In this document: positions 32,240 to 41,332 of the stretch, piece by piece
How positions within the stretch are numbered: the first letter of the stretch is position 1
Layout of the letters: every line of letters begins with the position of its first letter
Source of the DNA: Candidatus Gastranaerophilales bacterium
GTDB taxonomy: Bacteria; Cyanobacteriota; Vampirovibrionia; Gastranaerophilales; Gastranaerophilaceae
Reading direction: 5' to 3'
Assembly (NCBI GenBank): GCA_947624975.1
Contig: CANQMP010000004.1
Location: forward strand, 1 to 64,000
Length of the DNA stretch: 64,000 nt
Notes under the pieces: model-generated
What the model was told of the DNA's origin: nothing
The model's database searches: none
The model's input: only the letters and a program-made list of their open reading frames with translations
Position numbers and translations under genes: made by a program

Positions 32240-32680
32240 TTACTCCGTAATTCTGAATATTTCGTTCAATACATCCGCCCGACAAGCATTTGGAGATTTT
32301 TTCATGAGTTTATATTCGTTGTGAGTACAAAATTCTTTGGTAATATTAACCAAATAGTCATATTCGGCATTGTTAACATCGACCGAATAATCGGAAATGT
32401 ATTTCGGGTATTTCTCGTTATAGCCTGCCTCGTAGGAGTTAGGATACGGATAAAGAACACCGATAGCCCTTTGTCTGTCCGCTTCAAACAGAGTACATCT
32501 AGTTCTGAGATAACTCGTAAACTGTACATTCCTGCGGAAATTCGATATTAAACGGGAATAAAGCTCGTGAATGTCCGAATTGCTCTTTGCCATAACTTTG
32601 TAAGGATTTGTTTCCTCAACGGCAGAAAAAGCGGATACGGGAATTAAAAACAATAACAATACTAAAAATATATTCTTCAT
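32240..32680 (-). CDS. Hypothetical secreted protein
   Basis: Signal peptide MKNIFLVLLLFLIPVSAFSA; 146 aa. Confidence 0.55.
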   Translation of the reverse strand: MKNIFLVLLLFLIPVSAFSAVEETNPYKVMAKSNSDIHELYSRLISNFRRNVQFTSYLRTRCTLFEADRQRAIGVLYPYPNSYEAGYNEKYPKYISDYSVDVNNAEYDYLVNITKEFCTHNEYKLMKKSPNACRADVLNEIFRITE

Positions 32681-32714
32681 AGCTTTATTATATTACAATT
32701 TTCAAATATTTGCA

Positions 32715-33548
32715 CTATTTTTTTACATTAGTTAATAGTGGAAGCGATATGTTTAAAATATACGTTTCACCTTTGCTTTTAACCTTTATACTTCCGCCGT
32801 GAGCCTTTATTATTTGTTTTGCAAGATAAAGCGAAAGCACCGTGCCGACTTTGTCCATATTATCCTTTGAATTTATTTCAAATACTTCAGGGCAAAAAGT
32901 TGTACTGCTAAAAGCAAATTCCACGGATATATCTTTTTTTGATTCCATAATCTTGCAGGAAATTTCTGTATCCTCTTGTGCTGTAGTCACGCACTGTTCA
33001 GTTATTTTTTCAAACGCTTTTTTAATCTGAATTTTATCCGCTCCCGCAGTTAAAGAGTTGTCATCAGGAAACAAATTTATTGTTAAATTTTTGCTTGAAA
33101 CTAATTGTGAACATTTTGCGAAACAACCGTCCAAAAGAGGGTAAAGACGAACACCTTCAATGTGAAGCGGCAAACGATTATCGAATTTATAAGTATCAAC
33201 AATGTTTGAAAGCATCTCATAAACGAGTTTCCCCGAATCAAGCGTAAGTTCCATCAATTCTCTCTGCACTTTATTCAAATTGCCCGTATTTTCTTCCAAA
33301 AGAAATTTTATAGCCCTAATCTGAGCCAAAACAGGAATTTTTATGTCGTGATTAATTATTGAAATATAAGTTTCACGTTGAATTTCGGAAGATTTCAAAG
33401 CTTTGCCCTTAAACAGAAAAGCGGCACACAAGAGGATGATAAACGCCAAAAGCCATGCCGTAAATCCGCTGAAAAAATTAAAAACTGCAAATACCGCTAA
33501 ACTTAAACCCAAACAACATAAAAAAATATTCAAAATTAAATCCTTCAT
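32715..33548 (-). CDS. Sensor histidine kinase-like protein
   Basis: TM anchors; HisKA-like ISIINHDIKIPVLAQIRAIKFLLEE; HATPase-like C-terminus. Confidence 0.75.
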   Translation of the reverse strand: MKDLILNIFLCCLGLSLAVFAVFNFFSGFTAWLLAFIILLCAAFLFKGKALKSSEIQRETYISIINHDIKIPVLAQIRAIKFLLEENTGNLNKVQRELMELTLDSGKLVYEMLSNIVDTYKFDNRLPLHIEGVRLYPLLDGCFAKCSQLVSSKNLTINLFPDDNSLTAGADKIQIKKAFEKITEQCVTTAQEDTEISCKIMESKKDISVEFAFSSTTFCPEVFEINSKDNMDKVGTVLSLYLAKQIIKAHGGSIKVKSKGETYILNISLPLLTNVKK

Positions 33549-33599
33549 TTTATATTCAAAACCATTTTAATATAAAAAAACTTTTTTTTACATCAAATT

Positions 33600-34472
33600 T
33601 TATCTTTTATTGCAAACGGGACTTCCGAAAATCAACCTTAATCCGCCAAAAGGTTTTTTCATTGTACAATTCAGTCCCGCTGTCATTTCTTCAACATTAC
33701 ACAAAACCCGATTAACCTGCTTTATCGTACAGCCGATATTCGGTGCGGTTTCGCTGAAATCGCCCGTAATACTTTTTATATTGCCCGTAACCTCTTTGAG
33801 ATTTTTTGAAGTTTCATCAAGAATTTCTTGTGATAAAGAATTATTTATATTTTTAGTTAAATCATCGGTATTGTTTGAAATTTGAACCAATTTTTCACTG
33901 CTCTGTTTTAAATCGTCTGAAACCTGAACAACATTAGGTTTAACCTCGCTGACAACAGAATTTAAGTTTTCAAATAAATCGCCGAGAAGTTGGATAGTAA
34001 TGTTCAGATTTTTAACACTTTCCGCAATATCTGCTTTTATGGCATCTAACGAGTCAGGGTCTTGATTTGCGAGATATGATTCCAATTCGACGGTAGTTTT
34101 GCCGGCAATTTTGTCACCGTCTTTGAGGTAAAACACTGAAGGCGACGAGGGATAAATTATATCAATATAGTCAAATTTATTATCATTCCTGTCTTTTTCT
34201 TTTTTCAAATTAGCAACTACGTTCACGGGAAGCTTTATGCCGTAGGGATGAAGTTCCATCGTTACTATAGATGCCGTATAAGTTTTATTTGGTCTGACTT
34301 TTATTACTCTGCCAATTTTGTAGCCGTTTAAATATATCGGTGCTTTTGTATGAAAAGGTCTTAAATTCTTGAATTCAGCCGTTACATAGGTGTTTGAACG
34401 GTAAATCACGTACGCCGCGCCGATAATAAAAAGCATTGTTAAAATAATCAACGATTTAAACAAGTTGTTCAT
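33600..34472 (-). CDS. MlaD/MCE family lipid-transport protein
   Basis: N-terminal TM then FKNLRPFHTKAPIYLNGYKIGRV MCE-type fold; coiled-coil C-terminus. Confidence 0.8.
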   Translation of the reverse strand: MNNLFKSLIILTMLFIIGAAYVIYRSNTYVTAEFKNLRPFHTKAPIYLNGYKIGRVIKVRPNKTYTASIVTMELHPYGIKLPVNVVANLKKEKDRNDNKFDYIDIIYPSSPSVFYLKDGDKIAGKTTVELESYLANQDPDSLDAIKADIAESVKNLNITIQLLGDLFENLNSVVSEVKPNVVQVSDDLKQSSEKLVQISNNTDDLTKNINNSLSQEILDETSKNLKEVTGNIKSITGDFSETAPNIGCTIKQVNRVLCNVEEMTAGLNCTMKKPFGGLRLIFGSPVCNKR

Positions 34473-34604
34473 ATTTGAAATTTTATTTTGTTAATGCAGA
34501 AATTACATTACCCGAAAGATTATATTAAAAAATTTAAAGATAAATGGTTATTATTTCATGTTTATCGTATATTATTAGTGTTTAGAAAATAGAAGGGATA
34601 TTAT

Positions 34605-37600
34605 ATGAAAAAGTTTTTGCTATTCACGGGGTGTACAGTTGCGGGATTAATTATTTTAGTTTATTTGGCATTTCTGTTTTATCTTCCGCGTGCGATTGAT
34701 TTAAACACGTATTTGCCTGAAGTTCAAAAAATTGCTAAAGAGCAGGCAAATATTGATATTTCCGTCGAAAACCCGAAAATTGTAACGACTTTTAACCTTC
34801 AAGCAGGTTTAAAGACCGATAAAATAAGTGTTAATCTTCCTGACGGCTCAAATTTGCTTTCGGCAGAAGGAATTCTGATTAGAATATCCCTCCCGAGGCT
34901 GCTTTTGTTAACGATAAAAGTTCCTTGTGCAGAGGTTATTTCGCCTAAAGTTAACCTTGAAATAGCAAACAATGAACAATTTAAAGTCGTTCAGCTTGTT
35001 GAAGATATTTTGAACAAACAGAAAAACGAGCCCCCGAAAATCTCTCCGGAAGAAGGTTTTACCTTCGACCCGTCAATTATAAAAATTCAAGTTCCCGGAA
35101 TAAAATTAACGAATTATATCGCCGTAATCAATGATTTAAAATCAGGTCACACGCTTACTTTGCGTGGTGAAAAGCTTTTAGCCGGCTACAACAACGGCAA
35201 AACCGCTAAAGTCAAAACTTATGCAGAACTTCTAAGCGATGATAACACAAATATTACCGCAAATATAGATATCGACACGCTTATTCCCGAACCGAAACCC
35301 GAAGATCCTGATGATGATCCCGTTGAAAAAATCGTACTTCCCTTCGTTAACCCCGTTTTAATTTACAGAGATTACGATTTAAAATCCGATATTGATACGA
35401 AAATTAAAGTAAGACTTGATAAAGAAGGCATGCCGATTTTGAAAGGTCACTTTAATGTTGACAATACAACGATTAACCTTTCAGGTTTACAGTTGCCAAA
35501 ATCGTACATAAAATCCGAATTTTTCGGTAAATCGGCAAATATTGATTCAAATCTTGTTATTAAAGACGGACAAGAAATTAATACCGTCGGAAAAATTCGT
35601 TACGACAAAAATCCAAAGCTTGATATGAATATCGTTACCGACAGAATTTATTTCAACGATATGATAATTCTTGCAAGGGCATTTTTAGACACACTTCACA
35701 TAAAAAATGACTTAAACAGCTTGAAAGCTGAAGGTTACTGGGCAGCAAACGCACAAATCAATACCGATTTCAAAAAAATCAAATCGCAAGGCTGTGCTAT
35801 CGCCCGTAACGGAAAAATTTCCAACGCTTCGGCAGGACTTCTGTTTGACAGAATTCATTCCAATTTGATTTTGCAAAACAATTCGTTCGATATTTCTGAT
35901 ACTCACATGTACATCAACGGAAATATCCTTAAAGCAGACGGACGCATTAACTCAAATTCGTATGCAAATATTACGGTCGAATCCGATAAATTGCCTCTGC
36001 CCGGATTATTCAGGGCTTTCGCACCATCAGATGTCAAGAAAAACCTCGTTATGAAATCGGGCGATATAACGATTAACGCCCACATTATGCAAGAATTGAC
36101 AAAACCGATGATTTTTGCAAATGTCGTTTTAGATAACCTCCAAATTGCAGACAAGGCAGAATCTTTCATTTTATCAAACGAAAAATTAATGACATCTGTC
36201 GTTACCGACATTGATTCGTTTGACGGCAGAATTAAAAACAAAAATTTAAGCATAAACTTACCGCAAACAAAATCGGTAATCACAAATCCGAGTTTAAATG
36301 TGGTTATGGATAAAAAAGACGTAAAACTTGATCCGCTGGATATTTTATTAAACGACACTTCAAAAATAATCGTACTCGGCAATGTGGCAAATTACACCAC
36401 AGATCCGCAAATAGATATAATTTCGGCTGGAAAACTCAACGCCGAAGGCATAAGAAAATTTGCGGGACGTGATGCAGAACCCTTTATCGCCGCACAGGGA
36501 AATATTCCTTTAAGAGCAACGATTAAAGGGGATGCAAAAAAACAATCCGTCGTGCTTCAAATCAAATCAGATGCCCAAAACTATATTACACCCGTTCATA
36601 TTCAATCTATGCAAGGAAATCAGTCTATCTTGCAGGCAAAATTTGACTACAAAGGCGACAGACTTCATATTAGAAATACAGGCTTATACACGGGTGTATC
36701 GGGATTTTCAAACGATATTGAAGCGAACATGGCTAACGCACGCCCCGTTGCGGAACTTTCAGGCACAATAGTCAACCTTGATACGGCTGACCCGTTCATA
36801 AACCTTATCAAATTTAATATTCCCAATGAAATCAGCGGAAAAATTTCCGCATTCAATAATTCATCTTTCAATGCGAACGGAAAACTTCTTGTTTTCGGCA
36901 GACTCGCTTCACCGCTTATGAGAGGGAATTTCAAAGTTCAAAACCTTTCAATACCCGAATTGATGACTAAAATGGATGAAACGGACATTAATCTTTCGGG
37001 CAAAAACATCGTTGCAGAGGTTAAAAATCTTCTGCTTAACGGTTCAGATATTAATATAACGGCAAGAACTGATATTAATCCGCACCCGATGTTTACCATA
37101 TCGGGACTTGACGTTCGTTCAAACCTAATTGACTTGGATAAATTGATGCCCGTAACGGAAGCATTGGCAAAATATCAAGCGCCGCCGCTCCCGAATGCGA
37201 AACCTGCAAAGGATATTCCCGTTGTTATCTCAAACGGAACGATTAATTTAAGAAGAATTAAGACTGGCAACATCGTTGCGACCAACACTACAGGCAGAAT
37301 TTCAATGCACAACAATAATTTCTACCTGCAAAGACTCCGAACGACTGCATTTGAAGGTATAATCAGAGGTAACATCGTCGCAAACTTAATAACAATGGCA
37401 CTTGATATTAAAACACGCGGTACAGGACTTGATTCCGAAGCTGCTTTGCTTGCTCTTGCAAATATGAAAGACACACTGACAGGGGATTTGGCATTTACAA
37501 CCGACATTCAACTTCAGGGTGTGACAATGGAAGAACAGATGAAAAGTCTTAAAGGTACGGTTAACTTTACCATGACAGACGGTCAACTCGGGCCTTTCGG

Positions 37601-38300
37601 TAAACTTGAAAACATGATTTTAGCCGAAAACATCAGAGAAAATCAGTTTTTCCAGACTGCACTGGGCGGTGTAATCAATAACCTTGCAACGGTTGATACT
37701 TCTCATTTCAGCGAAATGAAAGGCAAACTTACCTTTAAAGACGGTATTGCCCACATAAATCCTATTTCATCAACGGGTAACGTAATGTGTTTGTACATAT
37801 TCGGCGATTTTAATCTGCTTGAAAACAAAGCTGATTTGAAGGTTCGTGCAAAACTCGGTTCGGTTATCGCAAATCTTCTCGGGCCGCTTGCACAATTAAA
37901 CCCGATAAACCTTGTTCAGGCTACTCCGGGACTGAATGTTGTTATGGCGAAAATGTTCTTCCTGTTCTGTGAACAGCTTACACCGGAAGAATCTGCCGTA
38001 ATTCCCGATTTACCCGCAAAATTGGACGATAAAATGGCGACAAAATTCCAAATTGTGTTAAGAGGTGACGTTGCAAAGCCGTTAACACTTATCAAATCGT
38101 TCAAATGGCTTGCACTGGCATCGGAAATCGAACAGGCAGAAAGCTTTGTAAATTCACTTCCTGATCCTTCGCTTGTGGAAGACCCAAATAACGCTACGTT
38201 AGAAGCTGTAATGGCGGCACAAGAGGCAAAGGCAAAAGAAGATGCAAAACTTATAAACAAAGTAAAACGATTTTTCAAAAAAGAAAAAGAGTCAATTTAA
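34605..38300 (+). CDS. AsmA-like/TamB-like large periplasmic protein
   Basis: 1231 aa; N-terminal TM, beta-rich repeats, C-terminal TGDLAFTTDIQLQGVTMEEQMKSLKGTVNFTMTDGQLGPFGKLENM typical of AsmA_2. Confidence 0.85.
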   Translation: MKKFLLFTGCTVAGLIILVYLAFLFYLPRAIDLNTYLPEVQKIAKEQANIDISVENPKIVTTFNLQAGLKTDKISVNLPDGSNLLSAEGILIRISLPRLLLLTIKVPCAEVISPKVNLEIANNEQFKVVQLVEDILNKQKNEPPKISPEEGFTFDPSIIKIQVPGIKLTNYIAVINDLKSGHTLTLRGEKLLAGYNNGKTAKVKTYAELLSDDNTNITANIDIDTLIPEPKPEDPDDDPVEKIVLPFVNPVLIYRDYDLKSDIDTKIKVRLDKEGMPILKGHFNVDNTTINLSGLQLPKSYIKSEFFGKSANIDSNLVIKDGQEINTVGKIRYDKNPKLDMNIVTDRIYFNDMIILARAFLDTLHIKNDLNSLKAEGYWAANAQINTDFKKIKSQGCAIARNGKISNASAGLLFDRIHSNLILQNNSFDISDTHMYINGNILKADGRINSNSYANITVESDKLPLPGLFRAFAPSDVKKNLVMKSGDITINAHIMQELTKPMIFANVVLDNLQIADKAESFILSNEKLMTSVVTDIDSFDGRIKNKNLSINLPQTKSVITNPSLNVVMDKKDVKLDPLDILLNDTSKIIVLGNVANYTTDPQIDIISAGKLNAEGIRKFAGRDAEPFIAAQGNIPLRATIKGDAKKQSVVLQIKSDAQNYITPVHIQSMQGNQSILQAKFDYKGDRLHIRNTGLYTGVSGFSNDIEANMANARPVAELSGTIVNLDTADPFINLIKFNIPNEISGKISAFNNSSFNANGKLLVFGRLASPLMRGNFKVQNLSIPELMTKMDETDINLSGKNIVAEVKNLLLNGSDINITARTDINPHPMFTISGLDVRSNLIDLDKLMPVTEALAKYQAPPLPNAKPAKDIPVVISNGTINLRRIKTGNIVATNTTGRISMHNNNFYLQRLRTTAFEGIIRGNIVANLITMALDIKTRGTGLDSEAALLALANMKDTLTGDLAFTTDIQLQGVTMEEQMKSLKGTVNFTMTDGQLGPFGKLENMILAENIRENQFFQTALGGVINNLATVDTSHFSEMKGKLTFKDGIAHINPISSTGNVMCLYIFGDFNLLENKADLKVRAKLGSVIANLLGPLAQLNPINLVQATPGLNVVMAKMFFLFCEQLTPEESAVIPDLPAKLDDKMATKFQIVLRGDVAKPLTLIKSFKWLALASEIEQAESFVNSLPDPSLVEDPNNATLEAVMAAQEAKAKEDAKLINKVKRFFKKEKESI

Positions 38301-38323
38301 AAAACGGCGAAAGCCGTTTTTTT
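38299..38323. terminator. Rho-independent terminator
   Basis: AAAAAACGGC-GAAA-GCCGTTTTTTT. Confidence 0.8.
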
Positions 38324-38325
38324 AT

Positions 38326-38538
38326 TTAAAAATTCAACAGTTCGGAAAGTGAAATTTCAAAACCGTCGGCAATTTTTTGCAAAACTTCAAGGCTCGGATT
38401 TCTTTCGGTTCTTTCAATTCTGCCTATGTAAGTTCTGTCAATATTGCACAACAAAGCCAAATCTTCCTGAGAAAGATTTCTTTCCGTTCTCAATTTTTTT
38501 AACCTGTTTGCGAAAAGTTTTAAAATATCACTTGACAT
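38326..38538 (-). CDS. XRE-family HTH regulator
   Basis: LRTERNLSQEDLALLCNIDRTYIGRIERTERNPSLEVLQKIADGF. Confidence 0.9.
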   Translation of the reverse strand: MSSDILKLFANRLKKLRTERNLSQEDLALLCNIDRTYIGRIERTERNPSLEVLQKIADGFEISLSELLNF

Positions 38539-38643
38539 ATAAGTAAATTTATGACATTATGTGACAATAGTCGACAGCCGATTGGCACATGGAAAACAGA
38601 TTACTAACGTGACGAAACTGGAAAAAACAGAACTTTAAAGGGA

Positions 38644-38859
38644 TTATTTTTCTTCAAGTAACGACGAATTTTTAATATTCAAAACGCTTGCGATTTTGTC
38701 GAGGGTTTTTAGGGTAACGTTTTGTCTGCCTGTTTCGATTTTGCATATATGTTTTTCGTGAACTCCGAGCAGCTCGGCAAGTTGAGCCTGTGTCAGCCCT
38801 CTTTTCATACGTTCAACTTTCAGGTTAAATCCAAATACTTTTAAAACATCGTCACTCAT
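38644..38859 (-). CDS. XRE-family HTH regulator
   Basis: VERMKRGLTQAQLAELLGVHEKHICKIETGRQNVTLKTLDKIA. Confidence 0.9.
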   Translation of the reverse strand: MSDDVLKVFGFNLKVERMKRGLTQAQLAELLGVHEKHICKIETGRQNVTLKTLDKIASVLNIKNSSLLEEK

Positions 38860-38977
38860 ATTATAATGGTATAGTATTACAATAATTAATAAACAGTATT
38901 ATAATTATTATTAAGTAATATTATAGTATTGACAATTTAAAAAAAGCGGTTATAATAAGAACAGAAAGGACGAAGAT

Positions 38978-39700
38978 ATGAAAAAAGGTTTTACTCTTGC
39001 AGAAGTTTTAATTACTCTCGGCATAATCGGAGTTGTTGCAGCAATGACAATGCCTGTATTGATAAATAAATATCAGGAAATTGTAACGGTTACAAAAGTT
39101 AAAAAGTTTTATTCTTTAATATCACAAGCGCTGCAGCTTTCATTTATTGATAATGGTTATCCGGAGAATTGGGATGGAACTTCCGGTGGTATATATGAAA
39201 AGATTAAACCTTATTTGAAAACATTAGACAGTTGTTGTGAAGCATGTACTCCGGAAATATCATGTGATAAAATTAAGATACAAGCCGATTCTATGACTTA
39301 CCTCAACGGTGATAAATGGTCAGTGGAATATAATAACAAATCATATCCAAAATTAATACTTTCCGATGGTACTGCAATGTGGTTTAGAGGCGCAGGATCT
39401 CCTTCAAGGAATAATTGTGATAATGATACATCTACGAATAATCCCGAATATGGCGCTGGTAATGTTTGTGGTTTATTTTGGATTGATACTAACGGACTTG
39501 ATAAAGCTCCAAATCGGTTAGGAAAGGATATTTTTTCTTTTTACCTGAGTCGAAATGGCTTAATGCCTCATGATAATGCCAGTGTTAAGAAGAGTGAGCC
39601 GTTTAATTGCTATTTAGATAGTATGGGATGGGACTGTTCCGCTTGGATTTTAAAATATGGTAATATGAATTATCCGAAAACCAAGCCTGATAACCAATAA
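38978..39700 (+). CDS. Type IV pilin / pseudopilin-like protein
   Basis: MKKGFTLAEVLITLGIIGVVAAMTMPVLINKYQ; RBS AGAAAGGA. Confidence 0.88.
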   Translation: MKKGFTLAEVLITLGIIGVVAAMTMPVLINKYQEIVTVTKVKKFYSLISQALQLSFIDNGYPENWDGTSGGIYEKIKPYLKTLDSCCEACTPEISCDKIKIQADSMTYLNGDKWSVEYNNKSYPKLILSDGTAMWFRGAGSPSRNNCDNDTSTNNPEYGAGNVCGLFWIDTNGLDKAPNRLGKDIFSFYLSRNGLMPHDNASVKKSEPFNCYLDSMGWDCSAWILKYGNMNYPKTKPDNQ

Positions 39701-39703
39701 AAA

Positions 39704-40275
39704 TTTGTTGGGGTAGAAACCCCAACTTACATTTTGCCCCCTCGCATTTGCAGTTCGCTTACGCTCACACAACTGCTCCCTCTCCCGCACGAAGGTCAAT
39801 TCGACGGGGAGAAGGGATTAACCCACCCTTAGCCCATCCCTTGGAGGGGAAAAAATTTGTTCCTTCCCTTTTTAAGACTCTGCCGAGCGGAACAATCCGG
39901 TGAATTGTTCCGCGAGAGGGAAATTTCTTAATGAGCCATGCGAATTTAGAAATTTCGGTTAGGATGGGTTTTATTTGCTGAGGCATTCGCTTGCAATGAC
40001 GGACAAGTTTTGAGGTTTCATGTTGAGAATTAAACCCACCCCAACCCTCCCTTGAAAAGGGAGGGAGTTGACCCCTCACCCGCATTTGCAGCTCGCTTAC
40101 GCTCATACAACTGCTCCCTCTCCCGCAGGAGTAGAGGGAAATTTTTATGCAAGGGATGAGGAAAAATCTCACGTTAATACCATATATTGCGTGCAGACTT
40201 AGTCTGCCACTTTTTAAAAAATTTGTTGGGGTAGAAACCCCCAACTTACATTTTATCTGCACGAAGTGCCGAAAT
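39704..40275. repeat. Intergenic repeat island: duplicated palindromes and GC-richer modules
   Basis: GTTGGGGTAGAAAC(C)CCCAACTTACATTTT near 39708 and 40226; GCATTTGCAG(T/C)TCGCTTACGCTCA(C/T)ACAACTGCTCCCTCTCCCGCA near 39736 and 40081. Confidence 0.8.
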
Positions 40276-40317
40276 GGTCTTTTCACTTTTCACCATTTAC
40301 TTATTCTTAAAATTAAA

Positions 40318-40959
40318 CTACCAATTAGTTCTTGTAAGGATTTGTTTTGCGTTTTTGTCGTACATTTTGTCTTTGTACCATGCTCCGCGGAATGTTTTAT
40401 CCTCATTATACATATATTGCATATCGTGTGAGGTGAAATATATTGCACTGACTAACTTTCCGTTCGCACGATATTGTTTTGACATATAAGGGAAATTCGG
40501 GTAATTATCGGATAAAATATCGACATAACGCAGTCTTCCCAATGCATCATAATAATAAACCGTTTTCAAATCGTCTTTATATTGAATTGCGTAACTGATA
40601 AGCAGGTTTCCGCTGTAAAAACCGCACAGGTTTTCTTTATCCGTTTCGGTTACGCCGTTTCTTACAAGCATATAATGCTTTTTCGCATCCAAATCTTTTA
40701 AATAATCTTTGTACTTTGCTCGGAAATCCTTCTTTTCAAATTTATAAACCGTATCATCGGGAAACAATTCCGTCTGATACTTTAATATAACTGCATCACG
40801 GTCAATTTGTGAGATGTTAAGCCAGTCAAATATAATGTTTCCCGTCAAAACAACAGGTGCGGGAGTTTCTTCAATAATAGGTTTAACTTCCTCTGATAAT
40901 GCAGTTTTTCCTACAAGTAAAATACATAAAATTATAATTATCTTTTTCATAAATAACAT
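40318..40959 (-). CDS. Hypothetical secreted protein
   Basis: Signal peptide MKKIIIILCILLVGKTALS; 213 aa. Confidence 0.6.
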   Translation of the reverse strand: MLFMKKIIIILCILLVGKTALSEEVKPIIEETPAPVVLTGNIIFDWLNISQIDRDAVILKYQTELFPDDTVYKFEKKDFRAKYKDYLKDLDAKKHYMLVRNGVTETDKENLCGFYSGNLLISYAIQYKDDLKTVYYYDALGRLRYVDILSDNYPNFPYMSKQYRANGKLVSAIYFTSHDMQYMYNEDKTFRGAWYKDKMYDKNAKQILTRTNW

Positions 40960-41098
40960 TTTAGCACAAAAAATTATTTTATATAAGAGGCTTGACAGTC
41001 TGTTTCAATGATATCAAAGCTTTTCGCCCCGTAAAATCAATACTCTAACATATTGTTACAAAAATTTAACATATTTTTTTAAGAATGGCAATTTTTTC

Positions 41099-41126
41099 TT
41101 GACGTCAAAAATTGATGTAATATGAT
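41099..41126 (+). promoter_or_regulatory. Putative sigma70-type promoter of rpoB-rpoC1-rpoC2
   Basis: TTGACG - 16 bp - TATGAT, about 200 nt upstream of the rpoB ATG. Confidence 0.6.
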
Positions 41127-41332
41127 AAAGGAACATGGTAAATTTAAGTTAGGTGTACTATGCCTAAATTTTAGAAATACCGAAAGTTCATTTTAACTGA
41201 AACGCAGTAAAATGAAAGGTTTACAGCCTCAAGTTAGATTTTTTAAAAATTATGTTAAAACCTTGAATATTTCAGGGATTTGATTTAATAAAAATATTTT
41301 TTTTAGTACGTACACACAAATGAGGTGAATTA

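Noticed and set aside
35903-36382. 159 aa antisense ORF inside the AsmA-like gene
   Set aside because: Fully antisense to a well-supported 1231 aa CDS; same for many other antisense ORFs in the track (e.g. 7274-7657, 4416-4760, 45179-45514, 48270-48620).
39765-40286. 173 aa minus-strand ORF in the repeat island
   Set aside because: Composed of the dispersed repeat and palindrome modules with biased, repetitive translation (FSREGWGGFNSQ, PSKGWAKGGLIPSP); not a credible protein.
41127-41332. rpoB leader as a riboswitch or ribosomal-protein leader
   Set aside because: ~200 nt leader with only imperfect hairpins (e.g. AAATTTAAGTTAGG...CCTAAATTT) and no known motif; no adjacent rplJ/rplL.
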